Counted from the stretch's first letter, positions 32,251-44,337 are shown. The stretch: 64,000 nt of DNA from Epiperipatus broadwayi (GCA_028023455.1 JAQFVV010006306.1:2507001-2571000); one strand, 5' to 3'. Made by a program: numbers and translations. The notes: generated by a model from the letters alone, not told the origin.

Positions 32251-32898
32251 AGGATGCTCATTGGGAGAATACAGTACTAACATAAAATTTTTAAAAATAT
32301 GATGAAAAAGATGTTGGGAATTATAGGTCTATCATTCTTTTATCATTTCTATACAAAATATTTATCCAAGATAAATACTATTCTTTTACAATGAACCTTG
32401 GATTTTAATCATCCAAGCAAACAAATTGGTATTAAAAGTGGTGTTAGCATCATCAGTCTCTCCAAGTATTTAGAGAAGTTATAAAAAAGATCAATGATTA
32501 TGAAAAGGCATTTGATTCTATAAGTGTTTCTTCAATGATTAAAGCATTGGATCATCAAAATGTAGATCTAGGATATTGCCATATTCTCAAGTATATTTAT
32601 CAAAATGCAACATTAGTGTTTCAATTACATGGTCATACTAAGAAGATTAATATTGAGAAGAGTTTACAACAGGTAACTCCATATACAAAACTTTTTACAG
32701 TAATTTTTCAAAAGGTATTTATTTTGTGGAATAAAATAGGAAGCTACAAAAGATAAAATAAATTGAGATTATCTAAGTCTTCTAGGTTTAGCAGATGATG
32801 TAATGTTTTGCAAATAATGCTTCAAAATGTAAGGAAATGTTTCAAGAGTTATCAGATGAAAGTAAGAAAATTGACCTAAAGATAAATGTGAAGATAAA

Positions 32899-33132
32899 TT
32901 ATAAAGCGCTGAAAACGGAAATTACGCAAACGGAAGTCAATCTCCGATAATGCGCTATTTCTTAAATATTATAAATCTCTGCTTACTTTCCCGCCAGTAA
33001 GAATTTAAAAAACTTAAATGACTTCAGTGATTCACTTAAGTTTTTTAAATTCTAACCGGCGGGAGAGTGTGTGGAGATTTATATTTAAGAAATAGCACAT
33101 TATCAGAGATTGACTTCCGTTTGAATAATTTC
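32899..33132. repeat. Family F palindromic MITE
   Basis: Arms of about 95 bp: left GGAAGTCAATCTCCGATAAT then GCGCTATTTCTTAAATATTA; right its inverse ending GATTGACTTCCGTTTGAATA. The flanks both read TAAAGATAAATG (about 32878 and 33132), a likely 12-bp duplication within the LINE. Confidence 0.8.
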
Positions 33133-33810
33133 TAAAGATAAATGCTAAAAAGACTAAATTAATGTTCAATGGATTTTCTCAAAAGAAACAAAGATTGATA
33201 ATGATGACTTAAAAAAAGTTAATAACTGCAAATACCTTTGTCAGATTAGTAATATGGATGGAAACATAATGGATGGAATTAATCATAGAATTAAAGTTGG
33301 TCGGAGTGTTTTTTTGGTAGAAATAACTTAATATTAGAAGGAAATATGTCTAATATGTTTGAAAAAGGTTTTTAACAAATGTGTTTTAACAGTTCGTACT
33401 TATGGATCTGCAATTTGGACATATTAGAAATTTGATACAGAGTTTCAGACAACTCAATAAAGGATGGAGAGATTTATGTTAGGGATGAAAAGAAGGAATT
33501 AAAAATGAAATAAATGGATGACAGAGCAAACATGTATGACTGATATCATTGAAAGAATTGAGAGACTGAAGTGGAACTGGATTAGACATATTGCTAGAAG
33601 AGTTAATAGTAGACGGACAGTTGAAATCTTAACGGGATTCAAAGAGATTGTAAAAGACCTAGAAATAGATCATGAGAGATTGATTAATGAAATAAGGAAG
33701 TGTGCTCTGATGTGGAGAAGTTAGAGATCAGAGAAACTGGATTAAATTTGAAGAAATCTTGATTCTGCAATGGATCGATAGTGGTTGGAAATGATGATAT
33801 ATCATATAAA

Positions 33811-34194
33811 AAGATTATTTCTAGGAAGTGCACTTTTATATTGGAAAAAAAAAAAAGTTTAGCATTTTGAATTTCATGCATACAAAAATAATCATTTGAA
33901 TGCTTTTGAAGATGAAGTACTATCGAAGAAAATATTTTGTATTAAAACATGTTGGATGCTTTGAAATATGCCACATAGAAACATATAAAGTTTGGAAACC
34001 ATTTTATACACCTAATATTCTTCTATGTATCTGAAATTGAAAATAATGACTGTTAATTTTAGTATTACAATTTAAATCTACATAAATAAAGTGTAATTTT
34101 AATCAGAAGAGAATTACATCCTATATGAATGAACTGTTCTATTGCTTTAATGCCTAAATGGTGTTTTGTTGAATATGAAGAATACTCTCAAACC
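33811..34194. other. Stretch without recognised features
   Basis: AT-rich. Confidence 0.6.
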
Positions 34195-34735
34195 AAAGAT
34201 AAGGGTGGCCATCTTATCTCTTTACTTAAATTCACTGATATAGGTCAATGTAAAGCAACTTAGAATGACAGCGTAAAGGTCTTCCATTAACCACTTTATA
34301 TCCTAAATTCACTGATATAGGTCAATCTAAAGCTAGAATGAGAGCATAAAGGTCTTCCATTAATCACTTTACATCCATTAACCATATTACACCCATTAAC
34401 ATTTATCAAGTCTTCCAACATACTGCTTGCTAATATTATGAAGTATTACAATCTATGTAACTATTGAATTTGCTATCACAGTATTCATAGAAGTAACAGG
34501 CCATAGATTGAAAGATTATGTGGTTGTTAATGGATGGAATAAAGTTAATGGATGTAAAGGCATTTTAATGGGAAATGTTCATGCTCTCATTCCAAGATAC
34601 TTTAGATTGGCCTACATTAGTGAATTTAGGTACAGAGATAAGACTGCTGCTCTTATTTTTTCAAAGTCTCTCTTGTTCTTTAGTTTGAGAGTATTTTTCA
34701 TACTCAACCAAAATGTCATAGAGGTATAAAAACAA
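34195..34735. mobile_element. Family H foldback with duplicated left arm
   Basis: The left arm opens GAATACTCTCAAACCAAAGA and the right arm closes with its inverse. Within the left arm a 75-bp block, AAATTCACTGATATAGGTCA and on, is tandemly duplicated (about 34229 and 34304). Arms are about 200 bp. Confidence 0.75.
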
Positions 34736-35284
34736 TCTAACAGTGATTAAATTACATACAAATAACTGCACTAGTAAATTAAATAGAGAGTTATATAAAT
34801 AAGTTGTGTAATTTAAAGCCTTGCGCTGTAGATCCAAATTTGAGATGATTAAATAAGAAGTTAGCAATAATTGTTCAATCATCACTGGAGACTGTTTTAT
34901 AACTAGATTGTTTTTACCTTGATATTCTTTCTGCTTTCAGACAGAGAACATGTGTACTTATATTATGATTTAATTCTAGTATATAAATGGAATTCTAGTA
35001 AAATAGTGTTAAGTGCAAATGTATATTATAATAACTTCTTCCATACAGAGAAGTACAAGAGAGCCATTGAATTTTTGTGATTGACGGACATTTTCGCATA
35101 CATACCTTCACATAAAAACAAGTTATAAAATAATGCAGTGTTATTCGTGGTTTGCTTTTATTTTTAGAGGATTCAACATATTTGAGATGTAATAACATAT
35201 ATGTTTTATAAAATTAGAGAAGGATCAGTAATTGGATGATATTATTTCTCCTTTAATCTCTTTTATGTATATTATTTTTTTTTT
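34736..35284. other. Stretch without recognised features
   Basis: AT-rich; T-run at 35274-35290. Confidence 0.6.
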
Positions 35285-36480
35285 TTTTTTAGAGATGTTG
35301 ATTCTTTGCAATTGCTTTTTAGATATGTTTGATGATTGTTTGTTTGTTATTGATAATAATAATTTGGAGGATTTTTTAAATAGATCAAATGGTTCTCATT
35401 CTAATATTAAATTGACTATTGAGGACAATATTTTTGATTTTTTTTTATGTTAAAATTTTTAGATTTGAATATTGATAAAATTGAATAACACTTTATTTTG
35501 TAATCATTTTATTAAAGTAAAAAAGTTAAGAAATATGATATGGCCTGAAAGTTATCAACCTTTCAATCACAAGAAAACTGCTTTGTTAAATTTTTGTTGA
35601 AGCAATAAAAAGCATAATAATTTTGAAAGTATTCCTTTTAAAGGAGTCAGTTTGCTTTGGATTATATTAATTTCCATTACTATCATGACCTATTTTTATA
35701 AAGCGCTGAAAACTTTGAAATTATTCAAACGGAAGTCAATCTCTGATAATGCGCTATTTCTTAAATATTATGAATTTCCGCACGCTCTCCCAGGAGTAAA
35801 TCTCCGATAATGCGCTATTTCTTAAATATTATAAATCTTCACATGTGAGAGTGCCCAGATATTTATAATATTTAAGAAATAGTGCATTATCGGAAATTGA
35901 CTTCCGGGCAGAGATTTATAATATTTAAGAAATAGCGCATTATCGGAGAGTGTCTCCCAGGAAAATAAGCGGAGATTTATAATATTTAAGAAATGTCACA
36001 TTTTCGGAGATTGACTTGCGTTTGAATAATTACTATCATGATTTTATTAAGAATATTATATTTAATAAAGTCTGATTTATTCCCAAATTATTATTATAGA
36101 TTAATAATAATAACAATCATATCATGAGAGTTGCTTCGAAGGAAGGTTTTGAATTAAATTCATTGATAGCAAATCTATTTCTGATATAATTTACAAGTTT
36201 TTGAAAATTTATATAAGTCAAAATAAATTTAGTCTTAATGGAAGAGTGAATATTAAAAAAAAAAGAATTAAAAATCGGTATAATAACTCTGCTTTGTATA
36301 TTCATGAACTTAATATAGGCCATAATTTATTATTTGACAATGAAAGAAGTTATACTTTATGAAAGAAATGAAGAGTTAAAGAAACTGATAATAAATCTTG
36401 AATCTGAAGCCATCAATCTCATGGACACTTTCCTTGATGTTAAAGGGAAGAATTTAAAATGAATTGTGGGATTGGCCACT
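35285..36480 (+). pseudogene. Penelope-like element relic: RT and endonuclease pieces
   Basis: 35320-35460 translates as DMFDDCLFVIDNNNLEDFLN then HSNIKLTIEDNIFDFF, matching PLE palm motif C (usually YVDDCF) and the following helix. KFLDLNIDKIE follows after a frameshift. The relic is cut by the family F array at 35.70-36.03 kb and resumes. 36230-36440 has RYNNSALYIHELNIGHNLLF then SEAINLMDTFLDVKG, which fits the C-terminal half of a GIY-YIG domain (motif H...TGH). The GIY core itself is not found. It appears to be a different PLE lineage from the one at 22 kb. Confidence 0.75.
35697..36030. repeat. Family F array: five alternating palindromic units
   Basis: Five copies of TAATGCGCTATTTCTTAAAT or its inverse occur in about 330 bp: two forward (near 35748 and 35808) and three reversed (near 35855, 35915 and 35975). 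They are separated by short variable spacers such as CCGCACGCTCTCCCAG. The outer ends match the simple family F hairpin at 32.9 kb, so this is an expanded or re-arranged copy. Confidence 0.82.
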
Positions 36481-36629
36481 CTTTTATATATAAATATATT
36501 ATGTTTAGTTGATTTTCATTTTAGAAGGTTTATTGATGGAATAGGGAAAATCGTTGTGATGGAATTTTTATTTAAGTTTGTTATTTTACTAATATTTTAG
36601 TGTTATATGATTTTCTATTAGGTTAATTT

Positions 36630-36860
36630 GTAAAGGGGGTAGGGGACTAAACAATGAAGAGAATAACAGTTTCACGCTCCCAAATCAAGATGCTTCAGAT
36701 TGGCCTATATAAGTGGAAAGTTAGGTTAAAGATAAGATGGCTGCTCTTATTTTTATAAAAGTCGCTATGAGAGGTCCTTCTATCAGCAAATAAAGATATT
36801 GTTTGACTATTATAAACTTTCAAGGTACATATGATATAGGTTAAAGCCTGTCTCTAAAGT
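36630..36860 (+). mobile_element. Family H copy
   Basis: CCCAAATCAAGATGCTTCAG, then GATTGGCCTATATAAG, GGTTAAAGATAAGATGGCTG and TATAGGTTAAAGCCTGTCTC are the family H landmarks. Confidence 0.65.
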
Positions 36861-37084
36861 ATTTATAAATTAATATATGCATACATTTGAAAATAAAATT
36901 GAAGAACAATACAATTTATTACATAGCTATAAAACAAACAAACCTAACTCTCATTAACACCTTACTTTATTATTTTTTAATTACTTTTTCAGAAAAGTTT
37001 TGCTGCAATTGAAATTCAAAATAATTAAATTTATTTGCAAAATCTTTTTTTAATTTACAATTTTCTAAATTTTAGAGAACATTA

Positions 37085-37575
37085 AAATAATAAATAAAAG
37101 TTATTTTAACCATGAGAAAGACAATATTTTGTGGACATTTGAAGAGAGAATTAAGGAAAGGGTTAATAAAATGCTATGTGTGGAGTGTACTAATGTATGG
37201 TTATGAAATGTGGACGATGTAGTCATGGAGAAAGGTAAAAAAAAAATCAGGTGGATGAATAAAATGACAAATGATATTTTGAAAAGTGTAAATGAAAAAA
37301 GAAAATTGATTAATAAAATTAGATAGAAAGAGAAACTGAATTGGATGTATATTAAGAAGAAAGAATAGTTTAACGAAAGATGTTTTGGAAGTAATGGTGA
37401 ATGGAAACAAGAAGCAAGGATGAAAAAGATTGACCTTGCTGGTGATATAAGAGATGGGAAGAGATACATTGAATTGAAGGTTTGGGCAATGAAGAGAAGA
37501 AAATGGATGTGGAATGGATGTATTTGTGATGTGACTGCTGTCTGGACCTGCCCATAGGATAATACTACTATTGAT
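37085..37575 (+). pseudogene. Second LINE lineage, C-terminal RT tail
   Basis: Plus strand: LIKCYVWSVLMYGYEMWTM near 37160, then RKRNWMYIKKKE near 37325, and IDLAGDIRDGKRYIELKVWA with MKRRKWMWNGCICDVTAVWT to about 37555. This is the familiar tail of insect and spider non-LTR elements, distinct from the RTE copies in this window. Stops and indels are frequent. The 122-codon minus-strand frame opposite it is a shadow. Confidence 0.8.
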
Positions 37576-37579
37576 TTAT

Positions 37580-38070
37580 TATATCTGTCTAAGGAAGAAT
37601 GCTGCTAAATAAACTGACATGCATTTTAAAGAAGTCAGCAAAGATAGGAAAAAATTAATCAATAAGCATTTTTTTTATTACTGTGATATAAAAATGTTTA
37701 TTAAAATATTAAAATTTAATAAGTATATTAATATTAATTTTCTTTTCACTTGACTATGTCATTCTTTTGCATACTTAGTCCATATGTGCATTAATGCATT
37801 GTTGCTTAATATTAACATCTTATAAAGGCCATAACCAAGGAGATAAGAAATGCTTACTTTTCTTAATATAATAGCATACAATTTCTGAATGGATATAAAA
37901 ATAAGCACAGATTTTATATGTTATTAAAATAAGTTTAATGTATAGAATGTGTAAATACATATTCAAAACTATAAATATTAACAAAATGCATTTATTTACT
38001 ACAGTGTATGGATACTTTAAAAATACAGGACGTTTGTATTGAGTTGATAAAGATGTGTTGAATTATTATT
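37580..38070. other. Stretch without recognised features
   Basis: AT-rich. Confidence 0.6.
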
Positions 38071-38278
38071 AAAATTACTTCAAATTCACAATACAACCAG
38101 ACTAGTCAAGAAAATAAACTCTAAAACCCTACCAATCGTTTGATTGCTACAAGCAAATTTCTCAAATGTAAAGAAATAACACTTGAGAAGTCTGCTTGTA
38201 GCAGTGAAACCATTGGTAGTGTTTTAGAGTTTATTTTCTTGGCTAGTCTGGTTGAGTTGTGAATTTGGGGTAATTTTG
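38071..38278. repeat. Family I hairpin
   Basis: Arms of about 85 bp, for example left AGTCAAGAAAATAAACTCTA and right TAGAGTTTATTTTCTTGGCT. A partial copy lies at 57.78 kb. Confidence 0.85.
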
Positions 38279-39337
38279 ATTATTTATTGATTAGTTTGCT
38301 TTAGGCTTTTAATGTTCGAATTATTATTACATGTTTCCTTAATTTGTCAAAATTTTTAATTCAAGAAAGCTATGGTAGTGCTTTTGAATATTTAAAAAAA
38401 TAAATAAAATAGTGAAACTTTTAAACATAAAAGATAGAATTTGAGAAATAAAGAGTTAAAATATTTTATTATTGATCTGTATAAGAGTTATTTTAACCAT
38501 ATATTAAATAATTTTGCATTATATGTAAAATTGTAGATTATTTTCCATTTAAAGAAATTAATGGGTTTTTTTTAACTTAATTTTTTACATAGACGATTAA
38601 CTATTTATTTGTTTTCTACTTGTGCTTAGCTAGTTTTTTTTTTTGTTTATGCATGAAGTTAATAAATAATTCTTGATTATAGATGATCAGGACAAAACCC
38701 ATTTTTCTTCATAAAAGCTGCTTTGTAGTTATATTTATATTTTTTATGTTTATATTTATATAACTTAAATTTATTGGCATAAATTTTTGTGATTTCTGCT
38801 AGATAATTATTGATCATAATAATAAAAAAGATTTAAAATTTACTTTTTTTATTCTAAAATATTGATATTTATTTTAAGAATAGTTTGAACTGTTATTATT
38901 TTTTTTTTCAGTCAAAAAAATCTGATTAATATTTGTTAGTCTTATCGTAGAGATGTAAAAAAATGTAATCTGATATTCCAGAATATTTTCTATGACGTGT
39001 CACACCTAACTGCTGTCATGGAAACAAAAATGCAAATGTAGTATGCAAAAGAGATGGAATTCTTATTTGTTATTGGGTAGAACTTTCTATCAATAATGTT
39101 ATCAATTATTTTTATTTAATTCATTTGGCAGAAGTAAATAATTTGAATGTTTAGTTGCCAAAGGAAGTCTGACATTTTTGCACCAGAAATGACAGATTGA
39201 GATTTGGACGAGGATTTTCTAGTTTTTGTTTCCTGTTGGGATAGTATTTAAATGCTCACTAAATTTTTGTCAAATGCTTTTCCATTTTGATCAGCCTTTT
39301 GACAAATTAGTAAGAGTGAAGAGATAATTAATCAAAT
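38279..39337. other. AT-rich stretch
   Basis: T-runs near 38632 and 38900; nothing else. Confidence 0.6.
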
Positions 39338-39405
39338 TCCAAAATATTTATGAAATCTTACTATATATCCAAAATATTTATGAAATCTTACTATATATCC
39401 AAAAT
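39338..39405 (+). repeat. 30-bp tandem duplication
   Basis: TCCAAAATATTTATGAAATC starts at 39338 and 39368, with a partial third start at 39398. The two full copies are identical. Confidence 0.9.
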
Positions 39406-39840
39406 ATTAGGAGCAAGCACCTGAGATAAAGTCCAGAGGTGGTATAATTCTTTTAATTTATGCTTCTGTCTATTGGCTGCAAAAGGAAAATAATAATAAG
39501 TTCTTATAGTAATAGTGTAAATCTATATATTTTTTATATTTTATTTCCTTCCTACAATACTTTTTTTGCAAAGAATTTCTTTAGTTCTTTTTTATTATCT
39601 AGTTTTCATTTTATTTTCTGATGTTTTAGTAATGTTTTTCAAATGTTTTGTTAATAAAAGGACTTATTAGCTAATAATGAAGATTGACATAAAAGAAGGA
39701 GATATTACAAAATTCTCTGATGCTTTACCAATATATTTTTAACCAGAGGTATAAGTCAGCTAATTATTGTGTATTTAAAAACATTCTTGTATTTATACAT
39801 ATTTGTCCAAGTAAATTGAAGTTTCCAGTGAGTTTATTTA
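39406..39840. other. Stretch without recognised features
   Basis: AT-rich. Confidence 0.6.
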
Positions 39841-39844
39841 CATT

Positions 39845-39985
39845 ATCATTGGAAGCTATCAAACATCACATGATCATCATTCTGTATCCATCCATTGATT
39901 ACTCTGGCTTGCATGCTACTGTATGGAGAGTTTTGCCTCTGATCATTGGAAGCTTCAGTTTACTTCCTGTTCAGTTACATACAAT
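39845..39985 (-). mobile_element. Family C fragment
   Basis: AACATCACATGATCATCATT, ATCCATTGATTACTCTGGCT and CTACTGTATGGAGAGTTTTG are family C end segments. Much of the middle is missing. Confidence 0.65.
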
Positions 39986-40429
39986 CTGAGTTATTATTTA
40001 CTGATATTAAAACCAAGTTTTCATTTCATATTTAGAGGTTGTTTAAGCTAAAGCTTGGCTTTGTTTCTTTATTTATTTAAATGGTGATTCCTATTATTTA
40101 TTATATATATAAAATCTACCTAATCAATATTTTGGGATTATTCCTGCTATGATGTATTATTCCAATGCCATTTTTGTCCGGCAATTATTATTCAAAGTTT
40201 TCTTTTATGATGTCATGCCATCCTAGAATTCTGGCATGACTAATCCGTATCAAATATATACATGTTACCAACTTTTCACATAAATACACATCAAGTTGTA
40301 AAATGTACTGCCCTGTGTGATTTTGTGCTTTTTACCTTTAGTGATTTTGTACTATCAAAATGGGAAAAGGTAAAAACACATTACAATACTAAATAAATAC
40401 AAGCAGGTAAGAGTTTTTTAATATGGTAC
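39986..40429. other. Stretch without recognised features
   Basis: AT-rich. Confidence 0.55.
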
Positions 40430-41000
40430 TTTTTGTGAGTTTTTATTTCAGCACTTTGTGCCATCATAAACATCCTTCCACTTCCTGGTATAAAACAGCA
40501 GTTTGTGCCATGATAAACACCCAACATGTGTAATACCAAATTTCAAATAAAAAAACAAATACAAAATTTTTTCTTTCACACATTTGTGATACAGTTTTAT
40601 ATTAAAGAATATATTTACAGCTAATACGTTATATATTTGTGAGTTTTTATTTGCTAAAACTTTATATATACTTTAAAAATAAATAAATTAAAATATAAAG
40701 TCAAACTAACAGTTTGCCATTCTTTTTTTTAGGTTAAAAACAAATGTAATGCTAAAACTTTATTACAACTCGCCATTTAAAAAACGTTTTGGGGTTATTT
40801 TTCATATTTTTCCATTTTTCTTAATGAATATATCTCTCCATCATCAGAAATAAGATTTTTTTTTTTATATTTAAAGTTTGGTATTACACATGCTGGGTGT
40901 TTATGTTGGCACAAAATGCCATATTATGCCAGGAGGGAGAAGGATGGCTTTATAGGAACAAAATGCCCATAATAAAAAATCCTAAAAATATTAAAACCTC
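40430..41000. repeat. Imperfect foldback element
   Basis: Left segments GTGCCATGATAAACACCCAA and CATGTGTAATACCAAATTTC are matched in inverse order and strand by GTTTGGTATTACACATGCTG and GGGTGTTTATGTTGGCACAA near 40875-40915. Arms are about 100 bp, loop about 320 bp. Confidence 0.75.
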
Positions 41001-41164
41001 ATAGTGTGTTTTTTCCTTTTTCCATAATGAATCTATCTCTCCATTTTTTCCCCCTTAGATTTGAAGTTTAGTATATATGTGGTATGACATATTACTCTTG
41101 TGACGTATTATTCTAAGTTTGCGATATGTTAAAAAATGAGACATAGTAAAGGTAATTTAAAGTG

Positions 41165-41290
41165 ATTGTTAATATCTTCACACTCTCATTTCCAAATACT
41201 TAAGATTTGTCCATACTTAAAACATTTGGGTTGAAAGGATAGATGAATTATCCTATCTTTTCACAAAGACTTTATCTTATGTTTGAAAAA
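41165..41290 (+). repeat. Family H fragment (worn)
   Basis: CACACTCTCATTTCCAAATA, then CTTAAGATTTGTCC and GGTTGAAAGGATAG, parallel family H with many changes. Confidence 0.45.
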
Positions 41291-41439
41291 ATGAGAGTAT
41301 TCATTTATAGTTAAATCCACAAAGCGCATATGCATTAGTTTAATGTAAATAAATTAAGTATATATAAGAACAAGTATTAAGAGATAGATGGTATCAGATA
41401 TCTGTCTTTTGAGAATTTATGTTGAAAGCTTCAGTTGCT

Positions 41440-41668
41440 TCCTGTTCATCACATGATCATCATTTAAACATCATATGATCATCATTTCTTATGCTTGCTC
41501 TTAATTGTTATTAAAACAGGCAAAACACTCTATATGTATTGCCACTCAGTGCAAGCCAGAGTAATCAATGGTTGCCAGAAGGCTTGTGCATAAAATCCCC
41601 ATCTAGTGGTAATACGTATGGAGTGTTTTGCCTGTTTTTTTTTTTACTTCCTGTTCAGTTATACATAT
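41440..41668. mobile_element. Family C short hairpin copy
   Basis: Upstream ATCATTTCTTATGCTTGCTC, then ACAGGCAAAACACTC; the right end is GGAGTGTTTTGCCTGTTTTT. The ribozyme-bearing centre is deleted. Flanking TTACTTCCTGTTCAGTTA also occurs after the 39.9-kb fragment. Confidence 0.75.
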
Positions 41669-42134
41669 TGTATAGTTACAGAATTATACCATATTGTTTG
41701 CTTAAAGTAAATTTAAAACACAGCCAAAATGAATATTTAATTCTCCAGTTTTCATTCACTAATTCAGTGATAATAAATAGAAGATATCATAGAATTAAAG
41801 AAATGTATATTTAGGATATAAATGTAATTTAACATAAATAAGTATTCAAATCATTTTAAACACGAATGATTTCAGTGATAGTGATGAAAGTATGAAGATT
41901 TTAAAAATTATAGATATGGGAATTTTCTTCTCTGAAAGTGAAAATGGAAGTTATAAGTGGCTACTATGTGACCCAAATCAAACTTAAAAAGTAATTAAAT
42001 GCTGTTGGAGAGGATAGAAAGGATAAATTATTTCAAAAAACAGGTGATTTTGTGTACTTATACGAAAAAGAAATTTTATGGTATAACAGATTTTTCCTCA
42101 GATAATCTTGTAGAATTGATACTTAGTCTAAATG
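41669..42134. other. Stretch without recognised features
   Basis: AT-rich. Confidence 0.6.
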
Positions 42135-43069
42135 TACACCTGGGTCTCGTTTTACACGATAGATAGGTTCCTCAGAAAACACGCGCAAACGAAATCGCGC
42201 AAAAATAGACGTAACTTACCTTGAAAAGGGGGGGATACGGACTGTGATTTTTCAAAAATCGCATAAGAGCAAAGCACCAACGTAAAATTACTTTAAAATT
42301 CACGCAAAAAAAAAAAATAAGGAAATAAAATATGACTAATAAAAAATTTCAAATTTGAAAAAAATTGATACAAGACAAACTTTTTTTAACTATAATATTT
42401 AATTTTATTCAAAATAATATATTTTTATGCATAATTTACAGTACAACAATTTACATTTTTTAATACACGTTTTAATTATTATTGCTATTTGCCGATAAAC
42501 AGGTTCATTTGCAAAGTGGTAAAAAATCAGATTCTTCACAAGAGGAAATATAACTAGCGCCAACTTTACATCACATTAATTTCAGGTGGCCTTAAGTAAT
42601 TTTTAAATTGTTAATTACAATTAAAAATCAGATTTTAATTGTCAAATTTAATTGTGCCCACTGCTATTACTCACCTTTTAAAAATAAACTTGCGGACACT
42701 AAATGATTAATAATTGATTACGTTCTTTTTTAAAAAGCAAAAACAGAATGTGATTTAAAATGCAAAATTAACATGCACAATGTTTGAACAAATTTACATT
42801 ATAATCTTGTAAAATTTAATGTGTGTGTACATAAAATGTGGAAATCGTGATTTTAATTTCATTATTGCATAAAATCTTACTATTATAAAGCACTGAAAAT
42901 ATTGAAATTACTAAGATGAAAGTCGAATTCCAATAATGTGCTATTACTTTCAATATGACATAAGTGCGTGAAATTTATTATTTAAAGTAATAGCGCATTA
43001 TCGGAGTTCGACTTCCGAAGAAACATGAATCGCGTTAAATAAATCCACGTAAAACGAGACCCAGGTGTA
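42135..43069. mobile_element. Non-autonomous TIR element, TA flanks
   Basis: Both ends read TACACCTGGGTCTCGTTTTA followed by C, perfectly inverted, with TA as the likely target duplication (Tc1/mariner-like behaviour). The inner left side is CG-rich for this region (CGCGCAAACGAAATCGCGCA). The right third (42.88-43.02 kb) carries a family F-like palindrome (AATAGCGCATTATCGGAGTT). No transposase frame. Confidence 0.78.
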
Positions 43070-43121
43070 TATAATATCGAGATGAAATTTTAAACTGTAT
43101 GGTCATGTGTTTGAATTAATG

Positions 43122-43227
43122 TTTTTTTCCCCATGTGTCATAGCATCAGCCGGGAAGTGAACCTGCTAACCCGGGACAACTGCTTGTAAAGTAGTCGTCG
43201 CTGACTTCTCAACCACCAATGCTTGAC
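43122..43227 (-). mobile_element. tRNA-like SINE S1
   Basis: The minus strand runs GTCAAGCATTGGTGGTTGAG to GCTGATGCTATGACACATGG, then a short A-run. A weak flank match, ATGTTTT, lies on both sides. Confidence 0.7.
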
Positions 43228-43980
43228 ATGTTTTGAGTTTTTATTTGATTAATTAATTCAAACTAAATATGTTTGTGTGGTAATATATCATCTCTCAGGA
43301 ATGAGATCAGTATGGACATGAGTCTATGTATTTGGAAATCCTAGATATGTTTTCTCACTCACTCTGATGACTTATCAAGTCTACTTCCATGCAAGGTCAG
43401 GGACTCGTTCCGTTACATATGGGGCAGCCAATTGTGGGGTACCAAATCTTATATTAATATCACATTCCATTGCAATATATAGATATTGATTAAATAATTC
43501 ACTAAATTTTGAAAGAATCTGTAGAATAATCTTATTTTTAGATTGTTTTAAATATAAAATTTTCAAATATTACATTTATAAATTGTTTCAGTATTCTAAT
43601 TTTTTTTTTTCATTTTAATTTAGGTAAGTGATTGATTCACATTCTTTACCGGTAAGAAAAAATTTCTATACTTTTTAAATATACAAGCATACTTAGGCAA
43701 AGTCAGTTTTCATCTGCAGAAAGATTTTTTTTTTTTTTAAAAAAAAAAAAAAATGGAGTCCTCGTAAAAAGAATAAAATAATTTTTTGTAAATGATTGAT
43801 AATTTTTTTTTTTTGTGAAATATATATATATAAACTTAATAAACCAAATTTTTAAATTATATTTTAAAATATGTCAAATTATTTGAATAATCTTACTCTT
43901 GTAGCTTCAAATTGAAAACAAAATAAAAAGCATAGTATTTGAATCTGCAGAAAGCGAACAGGGATTTATGAGTTCGATAC
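43228..43980. other. AT-rich stretch with T and A runs
   Basis: A T-run followed by an A-run at 43726-43753 could form a hairpin. Nothing else. Confidence 0.6.
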
Positions 43981-44337
43981 CAGTAGTATGCAACCTGTGA
44001 GTCGCGATTTTTTGCTGGACCATTTAAAATTTATTGGGCTTTATGCAATTTTTAAGAAATTCTCTTTTTAAGTTTTGGATAATAAGTTTTCTTTTTGAAA
44101 GAATTTAACTTTTAAAAAGTATATGATTTATTTCAAAAATTTCATTTAAAATTGAACATCCTTAATACTAAAATATTAAGAAACACAAATTTGTATATTA
44201 ATTTAAACTATTATTTTATTATGAAATATTCTTATATACTTGTACTTATAATATAGGCATGGTAAAAACGAATAACGGACACTCAAATTTTCATTTGAGA
44301 AAGAGGGTCATAATTATAAAAAGATTGCACACCACTA
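43981..44337. mobile_element. hAT-like MITE
   Basis: The left end is CAGTAGTATGCAACCTGTGA. The right end, inverted, is TAGTGGTGTGCAATCTTTTT. Flanking octamers TTCGATAC and CCCTATAC agree at five of eight positions. About 357 bp with no coding sequence. Confidence 0.65.

Larger units (their letters stand above)
30640..33810 (+). pseudogene. RTE LINE relic split by a retrozyme array and a MITE
   Basis: 30650-30790 gives EVRLAIKF ... MRKALDKDGIIIHTLKEA, the linker and first reverse-transcriptase block. After the array, 32290-32420 gives KDVGNYRSIILLSFLYKIF. 32495-32760 gives KKINDYEKAFDSISVSSMIK, with catalytic block A, and LHGHTKKINIEKSLQQV. 32780 gives the LADDVMF box (usually FADD), followed by QELSDESKKIDLKINV-like text. 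The family F hairpin interrupts at 32.9 kb. 33145-33810 then gives NAKKTKLMFNGFSQK and, in the frame 33518-33724, MTDIIERIERLKWNWIRHIA. Many stops. Confidence 0.82.

Noticed and set aside
35697-36030. Regularly repeated 25-bp blocks recalling a CRISPR array
   Set aside because: Units alternate in orientation, spacers are unequal, the context is a eukaryotic transposon relic, and the simple form is a MITE hairpin.
37101-37469. 122-codon minus-strand frame, rich in F, S and L
   Set aside because: It is the antisense of a LINE reverse-transcriptase tail whose A/G-rich sense strand reads as F/S/L on the other strand.
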